64,000 bases of DNA, from assembly GCF_002250505.1 (NCBI RefSeq), contig NZ_NJGY01000003.1, forward strand, positions 851,287 to 915,286. Direction: 5' to 3'. Origin of the DNA: Janthinobacterium sp. PC23-8 (GTDB lineage Bacteria > Pseudomonadota > Gammaproteobacteria > Burkholderiales > Burkholderiaceae_D). Shown piece by piece: positions 9,013 to 17,296 of the stretch (its first letter is position 1; each line of letters starts with the position of its first letter). Position numbers and translations under genes: made by a program. The notes below the pieces were generated by a model. It made no database searches and was not told the origin of the DNA. It saw only the letters and a list, made by a program, of their open reading frames with translations.

Positions 9013-9696
9013 ATGACCATCGTCAGCTATGTTAATGACAGCAAGCAACTCACCGCCAGCGACACCGCCGCCCTCGGCGCCGGCACGCCATATTCGATCA
9101 GGCTGGTCAACCAGTCGGCCTCGCCCTTCAAATTCTATGTGTATCAGCAACTGCCGAACCAGCAGTCGGCAAATGTCTTCTCGTTGGCCTGGTTTTGCAG
9201 CCCTTACAATATCTCGCCGGGCAACCAGATCACCTTCCAGTGGAGTATCGATTACGGTTTCGTGTGGGGCGATTCGGGCGTGATCCAGCCCGGCGTGACC
9301 TTCAACGCCAGCGGCAACACGTCGGCCGATCCACAGAGTACCAACTCCACGATCTTTTCCAACTCGCAGTCCGCGGGTCCGAATCTGAGCGCTCCGATAC
9401 CTGGCCAGCCGCAGGGCTCGCTGATCATCAGTGACGCCGCCAATGTACCGTCCAACGAGTTTTCCGTCGGCGTGAGCATGAGCGGCGCGGGCACCTTCGT
9501 GACCAACGCCGGCCCCAACCTGACACACACCTTTACGCCAACGCCGACCTACTGGATCGCCGCCGGCACCAACGTGCAGGTCGGTACCGTGATGGATATC
9601 ACGACGGTCAACCAGAATGCCCAGGTCATCTTCCCGCCGAATGTCTACAGCCTGACCTACAATCTGAATCCCTCGAACCAGTGGGTGCGCGCCTGA
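9013..9696 (+). CDS. RhiA-like protein, first paralogue
   Basis: 227 residues with no signal peptide or membrane helix and a composition rich in Asn, Ser, Thr and Gln, which suggests a beta-sandwich. Diagnostic stretches are VFSLAWFCSPY, ITFQWSIDYGFVWG, IQPGVTFNASG and VGVSMSGAGTFV. These resemble the rhizosphere-induced protein RhiA of Rhizobium leguminosarum, whose biochemical role is not known. It shares the FQW-x-x-x-Y and GMSGAGTF/SMSGAGTF motifs with the protein at 10077, so the two are paralogues. It is the first gene of a three-gene run with the same orientation (gaps of 48 and 83 bp). GGAG lies 6 nt upstream of the start. Family assignment is from memory of the pattern and moderate in certainty. 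Confidence 0.65.
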   Translation: MTIVSYVNDSKQLTASDTAALGAGTPYSIRLVNQSASPFKFYVYQQLPNQQSANVFSLAWFCSPYNISPGNQITFQWSIDYGFVWGDSGVIQPGVTFNASGNTSADPQSTNSTIFSNSQSAGPNLSAPIPGQPQGSLIISDAANVPSNEFSVGVSMSGAGTFVTNAGPNLTHTFTPTPTYWIAAGTNVQVGTVMDITTVNQNAQVIFPPNVYSLTYNLNPSNQWVRA

Positions 9697-9744
9697 AGCG
9701 GCGTCAGGGCATGACGATCATTTTCCACTTGCAGCGGAGTTGAT

Positions 9745-9993
9745 ATGGCATTCCATATTTTTTCAGGCATACCCGGGCGCGTGGTATCGGTGCAGGTTGA
9801 CGACCAGGGCTTGTTCAACGTTGTGGGGCAGGGTCAGGCGCATGAGTTGTTGGTCAATTTGCACTATGCGCAGGTGCATGTGGCCGGTGCCCCGGCCGTC
9901 CGGCAGGCCCAGCGTCTTCCTGGCATTGCGAACGGATCGCGGCTTGAAGTGATCTTGCTGAACGACCAGGTCAGGCTGCAGCCACGTCCCTGA
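9745..9993 (+). CDS. Small unknown protein between the RhiA-like genes
   Basis: 82 residues from the ATG at 9745, preceded by GCGGAGTTGAT, an acceptable ribosome site. The sequence alternates hydrophobic and polar residues (VVSVQVDDQGLFNVVG, HELLVNLHYAQVHVAG, RLEVILLNDQVRLQP), so it is probably a small beta-sheet protein. There is no signal peptide, membrane segment or Cys pair. It sits 48 bp after the first RhiA-like gene and 83 bp before the second, so it is probably co-transcribed. No family is recognised. It could be a chaperone, assembly partner or third structural piece of whatever the RhiA-like proteins form, but nothing in the sequence decides this. Confidence 0.6.
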   Translation: MAFHIFSGIPGRVVSVQVDDQGLFNVVGQGQAHELLVNLHYAQVHVAGAPAVRQAQRLPGIANGSRLEVILLNDQVRLQPRP

Positions 9994-10076
9994 CAGGGCG
10001 CCGCCGCTCGGCAAACGCAGTACCGTGTGCCCCGGCGGCTTCCCGCCCGGGGCACGCGGATCAGGAGGGGCAAGCC

Positions 10077-10775
10077 ATGGGCAGCGTTCAACAGTATGAT
10101 CTTTTTTTTCTCAACAAGAGCGGTAGCGGCGGCAATGTCTGCGTCTACCAGGATGCGGGCAATGTCAGTTGCAGCGATGGTAATCCTGGCGCCTTGGCCT
10201 GGATGGTCTGCGGCGCCAATCCGGATGTGCAAATCGATTTTCAATGGAAGGTGGCGTACGATTGCGCGTGGTTCAACGTCACCGTGCCCGCCACGCAGCA
10301 ACTAAAGGCCGCCGATGCCATCACCGGCACTTCCGTCGTGCTTGCCCTGGGCCAGTACGGCTACCTTTTCACGCCGGCACCGGCGCCGCCCGTACCGGGC
10401 ACGCTGTCGGTGCAGGGCGACTACACCATCCCTACGGTCAATAATGTGCTGCTGGGGATAGGCATGAGCGGGGCCGGGACGTTTGCCTTTCCCGCCCAAC
10501 CCAATGTGAGCCATGGCTTCTCGCCGGCAGGCAACGAGTCGCTGGCCTATTGGGTGGCCTTCGGTGGCGACTTTCAGCTCAATCGGCCGGTCAGCCAGGT
10601 GACGCCGTCAATCAAACCGCTGTGCATCCGCTTTCCCGCCGGCGTGTTTGCCGTGACGGTGACGCTCACGGCCTCGAATATCCTGCAGTATGTTCCCGGT
10701 CCACCAGCGAGCACGCTGCGTGCAGGCGCGCCGGCGACACGCAATATGGTGTATCGGGCCGGCCAGGAGGGCTGA
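10077..10775 (+). CDS. RhiA-like protein, second paralogue
   Basis: 232 residues, preceded by a strong AGGAGGGG ribosome site 7 nt upstream of the ATG. It begins MGSVQQYDLFFLNKSGSGG. It carries FQWKVAYDCAWFNV and LGIGMSGAGTFAFPAQPNVSHGF, clear counterparts of the first paralogue, but differs by several Cys residues (NVCVYQ, VSCSD, MVCGANPD, YDCAW) and a Pro-rich TPAPAPPVPGT linker mid-protein. The Cys residues may form disulfides if the protein is exported, although no Sec signal is visible. It is the last gene of the run and ends 2 bp from the convergent gene at 10778. Confidence 0.6.
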   Translation: MGSVQQYDLFFLNKSGSGGNVCVYQDAGNVSCSDGNPGALAWMVCGANPDVQIDFQWKVAYDCAWFNVTVPATQQLKAADAITGTSVVLALGQYGYLFTPAPAPPVPGTLSVQGDYTIPTVNNVLLGIGMSGAGTFAFPAQPNVSHGFSPAGNESLAYWVAFGGDFQLNRPVSQVTPSIKPLCIRFPAGVFAVTVTLTASNILQYVPGPPASTLRAGAPATRNMVYRAGQEG

Positions 10776-10777
10776 CT

Positions 10778-11260
10778 TTACATACTGTGCGCTGGCAACG
10801 TCGCCGGCGCCGGCACGAACTCGCCTTCGAGAAGTGAGCCGCGCACAATGCGAAACGGCAGCGCGCCGATACGCACCTCGCCGCGCCGGCGCTCGAGGAC
10901 CGCCTCGCTGTCGCTCGATGATGGCAGCGCGCTGGCCAGATGGCGGCGGGCGCGGTAGATGTGAATGTTCAGGTGACCCGTGTCGAGCCCCAGCATTTTC
11001 GCCAGCGCGTCGACTGCGATCCATCCTTGCCCACTCGGGTCGCCGCCACAGCGCGCATCCTTCAGCCTTTGCCGCGCCAGCGTGACGAGGAAATAATGAT
11101 GGGCGCGTTCACCGAGGTCGATATGTTCGCCGCGTTCGAGCGCTACGTGCAGAAAAGTATGTTCCTCATCAAGGCTGACGTTGAACTGCAGCAGCGCCAG
11201 GCGGTTGACGGTGGCCGGCAGCAAGCGGCTGAAGAAAGGACCAGTGCGGTAGGTGTTCAT
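10778..11260 (-). CDS. Small putative DNA-binding regulator
   Basis: 160 residues from the ATG at 11260, transcribed towards the RhiA-like run and divergent from the sigma-54 activator gene. The segment WIAVDALAKMLGLDTGHLNIHIYRARRHLASA looks like a helix-turn-helix. It is followed by VLERRRGEVRIGALPFRIVRGSLLEGEF, a strand-rich tail of the kind seen in winged-helix or signalling proteins. The N-terminal part (LLQFNVSLDEEHTFLHVAL) is beta-rich. No phosphoacceptor pattern is evident. Its position between the putative effector genes and the enhancer-binding protein suggests a local regulator, but this is inference and the family is not identified. Confidence 0.55.
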   Translation of the reverse strand: MNTYRTGPFFSRLLPATVNRLALLQFNVSLDEEHTFLHVALERGEHIDLGERAHHYFLVTLARQRLKDARCGGDPSGQGWIAVDALAKMLGLDTGHLNIHIYRARRHLASALPSSSDSEAVLERRRGEVRIGALPFRIVRGSLLEGEFVPAPATLPAHSM

Positions 11261-11466
11261 CTCGATGACCTCTGTGGTGGAAAGTAATATTGCTTACTTA
11301 TCAAAAATCGTGCCAGTCACCGTCCGGCTGGCCGCCCGCAGTTTCCTGAAGGAATAGTCAAACTGTGCGTCAATGGCGCTGCCACTGACATGTCAACAGT
11401 CCTGCCTTTACACGCCACCGCCAACCCGGCATCATGTTGATACCCACAACTTGCGAGGAAGCGCCG

Positions 11467-12957
11467 ATGGTGTCGCTGGACAACGAGCAAACCCTGACGT
11501 CGGCACTGTCGATGCCGCAACATGGCGCGCATCGCCTGCTGGCGCTCACCATCCTCTGGCATCCCGACCTGGCACGGATCGGCGAGCAATTCATCGCTGG
11601 CCCTGGCATGCCGGAACTGGCGCTGAACCGCTATGCGCCGGCATTTTGTCACCCGGGCAAAGAACCGCTCCCGTTGGGCGAACGTTGCATTGCGCGCGAG
11701 CCGCTGCTGCTGCAGGCAGGCGCGGTGGGCGGCCTGACGCTGCGTCCGCCGGCCAGCCGCATGCTCGTCACGCTCGACGGCGTGCCACTGGCGGCGCCAC
11801 TGGCGATCGACGCTGCGCGTCTCGATGGCGGCCTGGTGCTGGAGTTGGGGGGCGCCGTGCTGCTGTGCGTGCACTGGGCGCAGGGTTTGCCGAAACTCGA
11901 GCAGTACGGCGAATTGATTGGCGTCAGCAGCGGCATGCGAAAAGTGCGTGAGTTGATACGCCAGGTCGCCGCCACCGAACTGCCGGTGCTTTTGTTGGGC
12001 GAAACCGGCACCGGCAAGGAGCTGGCAGCGCGCGCCATCCACGCCACCAGCCTGCATCGCGACGGGCCGCTGGTGGCAGTTAACATGGCCGCGCTCAACG
12101 ACACGCTGGCTGCGGCCGACCTGTTCGGTGCCGCCAAGGGCGCTTACACGGGCGCGGAACGCCTGCGCGACGGGTTTTTTGCCGAGGCGGCCGGCGGCAC
12201 GCTATTTCTCGACGAGATAGGCAATGCGCCGGTGGCGGTGCAACCGATGCTGTTGCGGGTGCTGGACGGGGGTGAATATCGACCGCTGGGCGCCGCGCGA
12301 TCGATGCAATCGCGCGCGCGGCTGCTGGCCGCGACCGACCAGGACTTGGCCAGCACGAATTTCAACCAGCCACTGCTGCGGCGCCTGGAAAGTTTTGTGA
12401 TCGAACTGCCTGCGTTGCGCGCGCGCAGGGAAGACATTGGCTTGCTGACCGCGCACGCGATGCTGGCCTGGAATGCGGCGGCCGGCGTGCAAGTTTCCTT
12501 GCCGGTGGCGCTGGTGCGCGATATATGCTGCCATGAATGGCCGGGCAATGTGCGCCAACTGCGCAATGTGGTCGGGCGCGCACTGCTTGCCTTGCAGTCA
12601 GGCGTGGCTCCTTTGCTGTCGTCGCTGGTGCCGGTGGTGGCGTGCGCCGAAGATGCCGCCGCCGCGCCGCGCCGGAGCGACCTGGCCGGTATCGAGCCTG
12701 GCGCCGTGCTCGATGCGATGGATGCCAACGCCTGGCAGATCCGGGCTGCGGCACTGGCGCTGGGCGTATCGCGCCCATCGATGTACAAATTGCTGGCAGC
12801 CCACCCGCTGATACGCGAGGCGGCTGCGATTCCATTCGATGAATTGCGCCTTGCGCTGGCTGCGGAGCAAGGCGATGTCGAACGCTGCGCCGGAGTGCTG
12901 AGGACTCCCTGCGAGGCCCTACGCCGCCATCTGCGTAGCCAGGGCCTGATGGGTTAG
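11467..12957 (+). CDS. Sigma-54-dependent enhancer-binding regulator with FHA-like N-terminus
   Basis: 496 residues from the ATG at 11467, chosen because GAGGAA lies 6 nt upstream; an ATG at 11434 in the same frame lacks this. Residues ~25-140 look like a divergent FHA domain. The AAA+ core has Walker A GETGTGKE at 178-185, GAYTGA at 225-230 (the sigma-54 contact loop, with Tyr replacing the usual Phe) and Walker B GGTLFLDEIG at 243-252. The helix-turn-helix lies near IRAAALALGVSRPSMYKLL, and a second similar helical pair follows at the C-terminus. FHA domains bind phosphothreonine, so a link to the Ser/Thr kinase 0.6 kb downstream is plausible. Its targets are probably the RhiA-like run or the kinase operon, though no -24/-12 site was found by eye. 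Confidence 0.88.
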   Translation: MVSLDNEQTLTSALSMPQHGAHRLLALTILWHPDLARIGEQFIAGPGMPELALNRYAPAFCHPGKEPLPLGERCIAREPLLLQAGAVGGLTLRPPASRMLVTLDGVPLAAPLAIDAARLDGGLVLELGGAVLLCVHWAQGLPKLEQYGELIGVSSGMRKVRELIRQVAATELPVLLLGETGTGKELAARAIHATSLHRDGPLVAVNMAALNDTLAAADLFGAAKGAYTGAERLRDGFFAEAAGGTLFLDEIGNAPVAVQPMLLRVLDGGEYRPLGAARSMQSRARLLAATDQDLASTNFNQPLLRRLESFVIELPALRARREDIGLLTAHAMLAWNAAAGVQVSLPVALVRDICCHEWPGNVRQLRNVVGRALLALQSGVAPLLSSLVPVVACAEDAAAAPRRSDLAGIEPGAVLDAMDANAWQIRAAALALGVSRPSMYKLLAAHPLIREAAAIPFDELRLALAAEQGDVERCAGVLRTPCEALRRHLRSQGLMG

Positions 12958-12985
12958 TGGGCCATGTTGGCGTGTCGTGCAGGCT

Positions 12986-13570
12986 TTACTTGAGCGTGCC
13001 TGTACTGCCCACTTCCATTTCCGGATCGAACCAGAATACCCGCACCTCGCTGACGGCGCCGACCCCGCGTGTAATGCGCACGGTCACTACCATCGAAAAA
13101 TCCCAGATGCCCGGGCTGACGCCGACATCGAGCGAGCCTTTCCAGGTCTGGTTGACGACGCGTTCGCCGCCAGGCTTGAGCGGATTGACGCTGGCGTAGA
13201 AATCGAGCGCCATCGGGTAGCAGGACCCGACCGCCTGCAGGAACGGCGAGGGTGGGGAATACAAGGTGTCCAGGCCCCGGCCGCGCTGGATTACCTGGGG
13301 CCGGGTGATGATCACGCAATCGATGACCTGGAAAGAGTCGAAAGCGTTGGTGCCGGTGGTCGCGCCGCTGGCGGAAATGCGCACCAGCAATTGCTCCCCC
13401 GGTGCAAAATACAGGCTGGCGGTGTGCACGCCTTCGACCGGTTCTGGCACGGGCGTGGTGGAGGAAACAGGTGTGAAATAGTGATCCAGCGCGCTGCCGT
13501 GCTGGTCCGCGTCAAAAGACAGGTGCAGCAGGGCCTGGGCAGGCGGCGTAAGCGAGATAGGATGGGTCAT
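12986..13570 (-). CDS. Unknown beta-rich protein coupled to the Ser/Thr kinase
   Basis: 194 residues. Its ATG overlaps the kinase stop by 4 bp (ATGA), so the two are translated together. The sequence is strand-rich (ALLHLSFDADQH, LYFAPGEQLLVRISAS, SMVVTVRITRG, SEVRVFWFDPEMEVGS) without signal peptide or membrane helix. A PVPEPVEG segment near residue 43 resembles translations of intergenic repeat elements and may be incidental. No family is recognised. Coupling to the kinase suggests a substrate, adaptor or another structural component of the RhiA-like module. Its stop faces that of the sigma-54 activator 28 bp away. Confidence 0.65.
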   Translation of the reverse strand: MTHPISLTPPAQALLHLSFDADQHGSALDHYFTPVSSTTPVPEPVEGVHTASLYFAPGEQLLVRISASGATTGTNAFDSFQVIDCVIITRPQVIQRGRGLDTLYSPPSPFLQAVGSCYPMALDFYASVNPLKPGGERVVNQTWKGSLDVGVSPGIWDFSMVVTVRITRGVGAVSEVRVFWFDPEMEVGSTGTLK

Positions 13571-15786
13571 CGTTTATTTTCCATGGCGAGGGTTTGATAA
13601 CGTGAGTCGCGCCGCAGCGCGACGAGCTCGGGTTCGCTCTCGATGGCAGAGAGCGGGTAGCCCAAGTCGGTGGCGCTCACCAGATGGGCAAGGGCGGCGT
13701 TGCGTTTGCCGCTGAGCTCATTGGCGAGCGCTGCGCGGAAGCGCACGTCGGGGTTGGTCGGCGCAACGGCTGCGCCGCGCTCGGCCCATTTCAGCGCATC
13801 GGGCACATTGCCCAGGTGGGCGGCGTACAGGCCCATGCGCGTAAGGAAAGTGGGGTCGTCCGGCGCGCGCGCCAGCATCGGCTGCAGCAATTGCATGGCG
13901 CGCCGGTAGGCATCGCGCGCGGCCTGCTCGCGCCCAGGCAGCCAGCTCAGCGCGTCGGCCAGGTTGGCCCATTTCAGGTAATCATTCGGGCCTCCCTTGA
14001 CAGACGACACGGCATGCTCGAAGGCGGTACTGGCGCCGAGAAAATCGCCGCGCGCGAACAGTGCCGCGCCCAGGTTGGTATACAAGGCGCCGCTGGGCTG
14101 CATGCGCAAGCCTTGCTGCAGCACGCTCAGTGCCTCGTTGCCACGGCCAAGGCGGGACAGCGCGGCGCTCAGGTTGGCGTAGCCGAGCACGGCGTCGGGT
14201 TCAAGTTGCAGGCCTTGGCGAAAAGCCTGTTCCGCCCCCACATAGTCGCCCTGCTGGAAGTGCAGTGTGCCATCGAGGTCGGCGAAGGTGCGCTCGCGTG
14301 GCCAGCGTGTCCGCGCTCGGACGATCAGTTCGCTGGCGGCATCGTGGCGCTGCATGCGCAGCAGCACATTGATCTTGGCGTGCAGCGCGGACACGTCGTC
14401 GGGGTCGAGCGCCAGCGCGCGGTCGGCGGCGGCCAGCGCATCGGCGCCGCGGCCTTGCAGTGCTGCCACCCAGGACTGCGCCGCATGGGCCAGCGCCAGC
14501 TGGTCGTTTTCTCGCAGCGCCAGTGCGGCGCCGGTCGCCGCCCGGGTCAGCCAGGTCTCGTCGCGGCCGTCGCCGACATAGCGCATGCTGTAGGCCAGCG
14601 ATTGCCCGGCAGTCGCCCCGGCATGGTTGGGGTGGTGCGCAAGAATGGCGCCAAATTGCTGCAACGCCTGTTCGATCGCGCCGTCGCGGTCGGTGTGGCG
14701 CAAGGACTCCAGGCCCGATTGCATCAATGCGGAGTCGGAACGCCAGGCGATCGGGGCTTGCCATGCTGGCGCCAGCGGCACCAGGGCGAAGGCGGCTGCG
14801 GCCAACAGCAAGACGCCGCTGCCCAGCAGCATGGCCCGCCGGGGCAAGCGCCTGGTTCGCCACCAGCGTGGCGTGGGGGAATAGGTGGGAGCCGGACCTT
14901 GACCCGGACCCGGTCCCGGTCCCGGACCCGGTCCCGGTCGTGGCGCTGCGGCGGCAGTGCCGCGCAGTACGGCGATACGCGCACGCACGGCACTCATGCT
15001 CTGCAAGCGCAACGATGTGTCGCGCGCACACATCGCCAGTATCAATTGCAGCAGATCAGGATCGAGGTGGACAGGGAATTGCCATTGCTGCGCGCTGGAA
15101 TGCATGTGCGCGCTGGCCAGCGCCAGGCCATTCAGGCTGGCAAACGGACGCTCGCCTGTCACCAGTTGATACAGCACCACGCCGAGCGCATAGATGTCGG
15201 TCGCCGCGCTTGATGGGAGCCCGACCAGGCGCTCTGGCGCCATATAGGCGATCGTGCCTTGCGCATCTTCCGGCGCGCCCGACTGCGTGGCAAGCGGATC
15301 GATATGGCGCGCCAGGCCGAAATCGAGGATGCGTACGGTACCGCCCGGTTCGAGCATGAGATTACTGGGTTTCAAGTCGCCATGCACCAGGTTCGATGCG
15401 TGCGCTTCGGCCATGGCGGCGGCAACCTGGTCGATGATATCGAGCGCGCGCGTGATGTTGCTGGCGCATTCGGCGACATGGTCGCGCAGGGTGCTGCCGC
15501 GCACCAGCTCCATCACGATGTACTGGGAACGGCCGTCATCCTCGAAACCGAAGATATTGACAAAGGCAAGATGCTGCAGCGACGCGGCCAGGCGGGCTTC
15601 CCGGATCAACTGCTCGCGGCCCGCCTCGCCACCGGTAATGGCCAGACACTTCAGGGCGACGCTGCGATACAGCAGTTGGTCCCATGCTTCATACACCTGG
15701 CCATAGCCGCCTTCGCCGAGACATTGCCGCAATTCATAGTGTCCGACGCTAGCTACATTTGTATTGGGCGCCAGAGTATAGGCCAT
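13567..15786 (-). CDS. Membrane Ser/Thr protein kinase with TPR sensor domain
   Basis: 739 residues from the ATG at 15786 (GGAG 9 nt upstream). Kinase domain ~15-275: Gly loop LGEGGYGQV at 23-31, Lys46, catalytic loop HGDLKPSN at 125-132, DFG at 145-147 and APE at 173-175. The loop is HGD rather than HRD, so it is a non-RD kinase that may not need activation-loop phosphorylation. A Gly-Pro repeat (about 283-297) and a basic stretch precede one membrane helix (about 320-342). The remaining ~400 residues are TPR-like repeats (WAALQGRGADALAAADRAL, GYANLSAALSRLGRGNEAL) in the periplasm. It is co-transcribed with the unknown gene at 12986 from the promoter at 15840-15868. Confidence 0.9.
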   Translation of the reverse strand: MAYTLAPNTNVASVGHYELRQCLGEGGYGQVYEAWDQLLYRSVALKCLAITGGEAGREQLIREARLAASLQHLAFVNIFGFEDDGRSQYIVMELVRGSTLRDHVAECASNITRALDIIDQVAAAMAEAHASNLVHGDLKPSNLMLEPGGTVRILDFGLARHIDPLATQSGAPEDAQGTIAYMAPERLVGLPSSAATDIYALGVVLYQLVTGERPFASLNGLALASAHMHSSAQQWQFPVHLDPDLLQLILAMCARDTSLRLQSMSAVRARIAVLRGTAAAAPRPGPGPGPGPGPGQGPAPTYSPTPRWWRTRRLPRRAMLLGSGVLLLAAAAFALVPLAPAWQAPIAWRSDSALMQSGLESLRHTDRDGAIEQALQQFGAILAHHPNHAGATAGQSLAYSMRYVGDGRDETWLTRAATGAALALRENDQLALAHAAQSWVAALQGRGADALAAADRALALDPDDVSALHAKINVLLRMQRHDAASELIVRARTRWPRERTFADLDGTLHFQQGDYVGAEQAFRQGLQLEPDAVLGYANLSAALSRLGRGNEALSVLQQGLRMQPSGALYTNLGAALFARGDFLGASTAFEHAVSSVKGGPNDYLKWANLADALSWLPGREQAARDAYRRAMQLLQPMLARAPDDPTFLTRMGLYAAHLGNVPDALKWAERGAAVAPTNPDVRFRAALANELSGKRNAALAHLVSATDLGYPLSAIESEPELVALRRDSRYQTLAMENKR
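14901..14936 (-). repeat. Six-copy hexanucleotide repeat encoding (Gly-Pro) in the kinase linker
   Basis: Six units of GACCCG or GTCCCG in tandem encode alternating Gly and Pro between the kinase domain and the membrane helix. Because units are in frame, copy-number change would lengthen or shorten the linker by two residues per unit without breaking the gene. Confidence 0.75.
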
Positions 15787-15839
15787 GGCACTGCTCCATG
15801 ATAGGCGGTCGGTCACAAGGAAGACATTGCCTGAAGAGT

Positions 15840-15868
15840 ATCATATTTAATATATTTATAGTTAACAA
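15840..15868 (-). promoter_or_regulatory. Sigma-70-type promoter for the kinase operon
   Basis: On the minus strand TTGTTA (15863-15868) and TATGAT (15840-15845) are separated by 17 bp of AT-rich sequence, which stands out against the GC-rich surroundings. Transcription would start near 15833, leaving a leader of about 47 nt before the kinase ATG. The rest of the gap from 15787 to 16079 shows no gene. Confidence 0.55.
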
Positions 15869-16079
15869 TGTTCTTTTGAGAGAATATTTTCCTGATTGAC
15901 CGATCCCGGCTTCGCCGCCAGCAGCCAGCCGCCAGCGGCGGATTATCGGTCTGGCTCACGTCCGTACCGCCGTAATAGGTGACGTGGCGTGGCTGGTTCA
16001 TCGGCGCGCTGTTTTTCAAGGCAGCGGCGTTGCCGGCGCGGGCGCTGTTATCGCCTCGCGCATGGCCGCATGGCGCGCC

Positions 16080-16520
16080 TCACGGTGTCGTTGCCGTGGC
16101 CGCCAGCGTGACGCGAAAGCGCCGCCGCAGCCAGCGGATCGGCGCGCCCACCAGCGGCAGCTTTTGCAGCAGCTCCTCGGCCGCATCCCAGTAATCGCGG
16201 TGCAGCACCACCAGGCCTGCCTGGTTGAAGCGCAGGTGGCTGCCACCGCATATCTCGTAGGGCACGCCGCGCAGCCGGAACACGAAGCGCCAGGTAACGA
16301 AGGCCTGCTCGCCTTGCACGATGCGCTCGCCGATGAGGAAGCGCGGCTCTTGCGTGTTGACAAACATATGGGCGAAGACCGCTTCGATCGCCGCCACGCC
16401 GCGCACCTCGTTGAACGGATCGCGAAACTGCGCGTCTGGCGCATAGAAGTGGCCGGCCTGCCGCACGCTGTCGGCGGTGAGCGCGGCATACCATGCCAGC
16501 AAGGGTTCGGGGTCGCTCAT
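16080..16520 (-). CDS. NTF2-like (SnoaL-type) small protein
   Basis: 146 residues from the ATG at 16520, which overlaps the stop of the upstream SDR gene (ATGA). The pattern is that of the NTF2-like cone fold: LLAWYAALTADSVRQAGHFYAPDAQFRDPFNEVRG, the VFAHMF segment, QAFVTWRFVFRL and HLRFNQAGLVVLHRDYWDAAEELL. Family members bind or isomerise small hydrophobic molecules, and in lipid operons of this type the role is unknown. It is the last gene of the seven-gene operon that starts at 22324. No terminator is obvious after the stop. Confidence 0.8.
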   Translation of the reverse strand: MSDPEPLLAWYAALTADSVRQAGHFYAPDAQFRDPFNEVRGVAAIEAVFAHMFVNTQEPRFLIGERIVQGEQAFVTWRFVFRLRGVPYEICGGSHLRFNQAGLVVLHRDYWDAAEELLQKLPLVGAPIRWLRRRFRVTLAATATTP

Positions 16521-17296
16521 TTGGGCACCAGGAAGCGGGTGATGAGGGCAAAGCGCAGCCGGTATGGGAGGGCGCCAAGCAGCTTGACCCATATCGTGAA
16601 GCGTTTCGGGAAATGGATTTCGAATTTGCCGCCGGCCAGGCCGCCACAGATGGCGCGCGCGGCCGCCTGCGGCGTTTGCAGGGCCGGCATGGCAAACGCA
16701 TTCTGGTCCGTCAGCGGCGTTTGCACGAAGCCCGGATTGATCAGGTAGACGTCCAGGCCGCGCGGGTGCAGGTCGGCGTACAGCACTTCGGCCAGGTTGA
16801 TCAGGGCCGCCTTGGTGGGGCCGTAGACGCTGGCGTTGGGCAGTCCGACATAGCCGGCCACGCTGGCGACGATGGCCACGCCGCCGGAACCGCGCGCCAG
16901 CATGTCGGGCAGCACCGTGGCCAGGCCCGTATACACGCTGCCCAGGTTGACCGCCAGCGTGCGCGCCGCGCCATCGGCGCTCACTTCCCAGCTGCGCTCG
17001 GGCCGGTAGGCGGCGGCGCAGAAGACGACCAGGTCGATGCCGCCGGCCTGCGCGCAGATGTCGCGGTAGCGCTCGCCCCAGGCCGCATGGTCGAGGATAT
17101 CGAACGGCGCGACGATGGCCTGGGCGTGGCCGGCGGCCACCTCGCGCAGCTGCGCCGCGCGCCGTGCCGACAGGGCCACCACGGCGCCGGCCTGCAGCAG
17201 CTCCTGCGCCAGCGCGGCGCCGATGCCGCTGGAGGCGCCGACCAGCCAGATGCGCCGTCCCGCCCAGGACGCGATCGGACGGTTCAGGGCGCGCAT
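16517..17296 (-). CDS. Short-chain dehydrogenase/reductase
   Basis: 259 residues, classical SDR. The nucleotide-binding motif GASSGIG is at 20-26, NLGSVY around 117-122, the catalytic Ser near 145 (IVASVAG) and the YxxxK pair Tyr158/Lys162 (SVYGPTKAA). The C-terminal part (KFEIHFPKRFTIWVKLLGALPYRL) is hydrophobic and basic, as in SDRs acting on membrane lipids or sterol-like substrates. Overlap with both neighbours (13 bp upstream, 4 bp downstream) places it in the lipid operon. The likely role is oxidation or reduction of a modified fatty-acyl chain made with the cyclopropane synthase homologue, but the substrate is inferred from context only. Confidence 0.87.
   Translation of the reverse strand: MRALNRPIASWAGRRIWLVGASSGIGAALAQELLQAGAVVALSARRAAQLREVAAGHAQAIVAPFDILDHAAWGERYRDICAQAGGIDLVVFCAAAYRPERSWEVSADGAARTLAVNLGSVYTGLATVLPDMLARGSGGVAIVASVAGYVGLPNASVYGPTKAALINLAEVLYADLHPRGLDVYLINPGFVQTPLTDQNAFAMPALQTPQAAARAICGGLAGGKFEIHFPKRFTIWVKLLGALPYRLRFALITRFLVPK

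Noticed and set aside
13684..15213. 509-codon frame antisense to the Ser/Thr kinase gene
   Set aside because: Typical antisense shadow of a GC-rich gene; the opposite strand has a complete kinase with all motifs.
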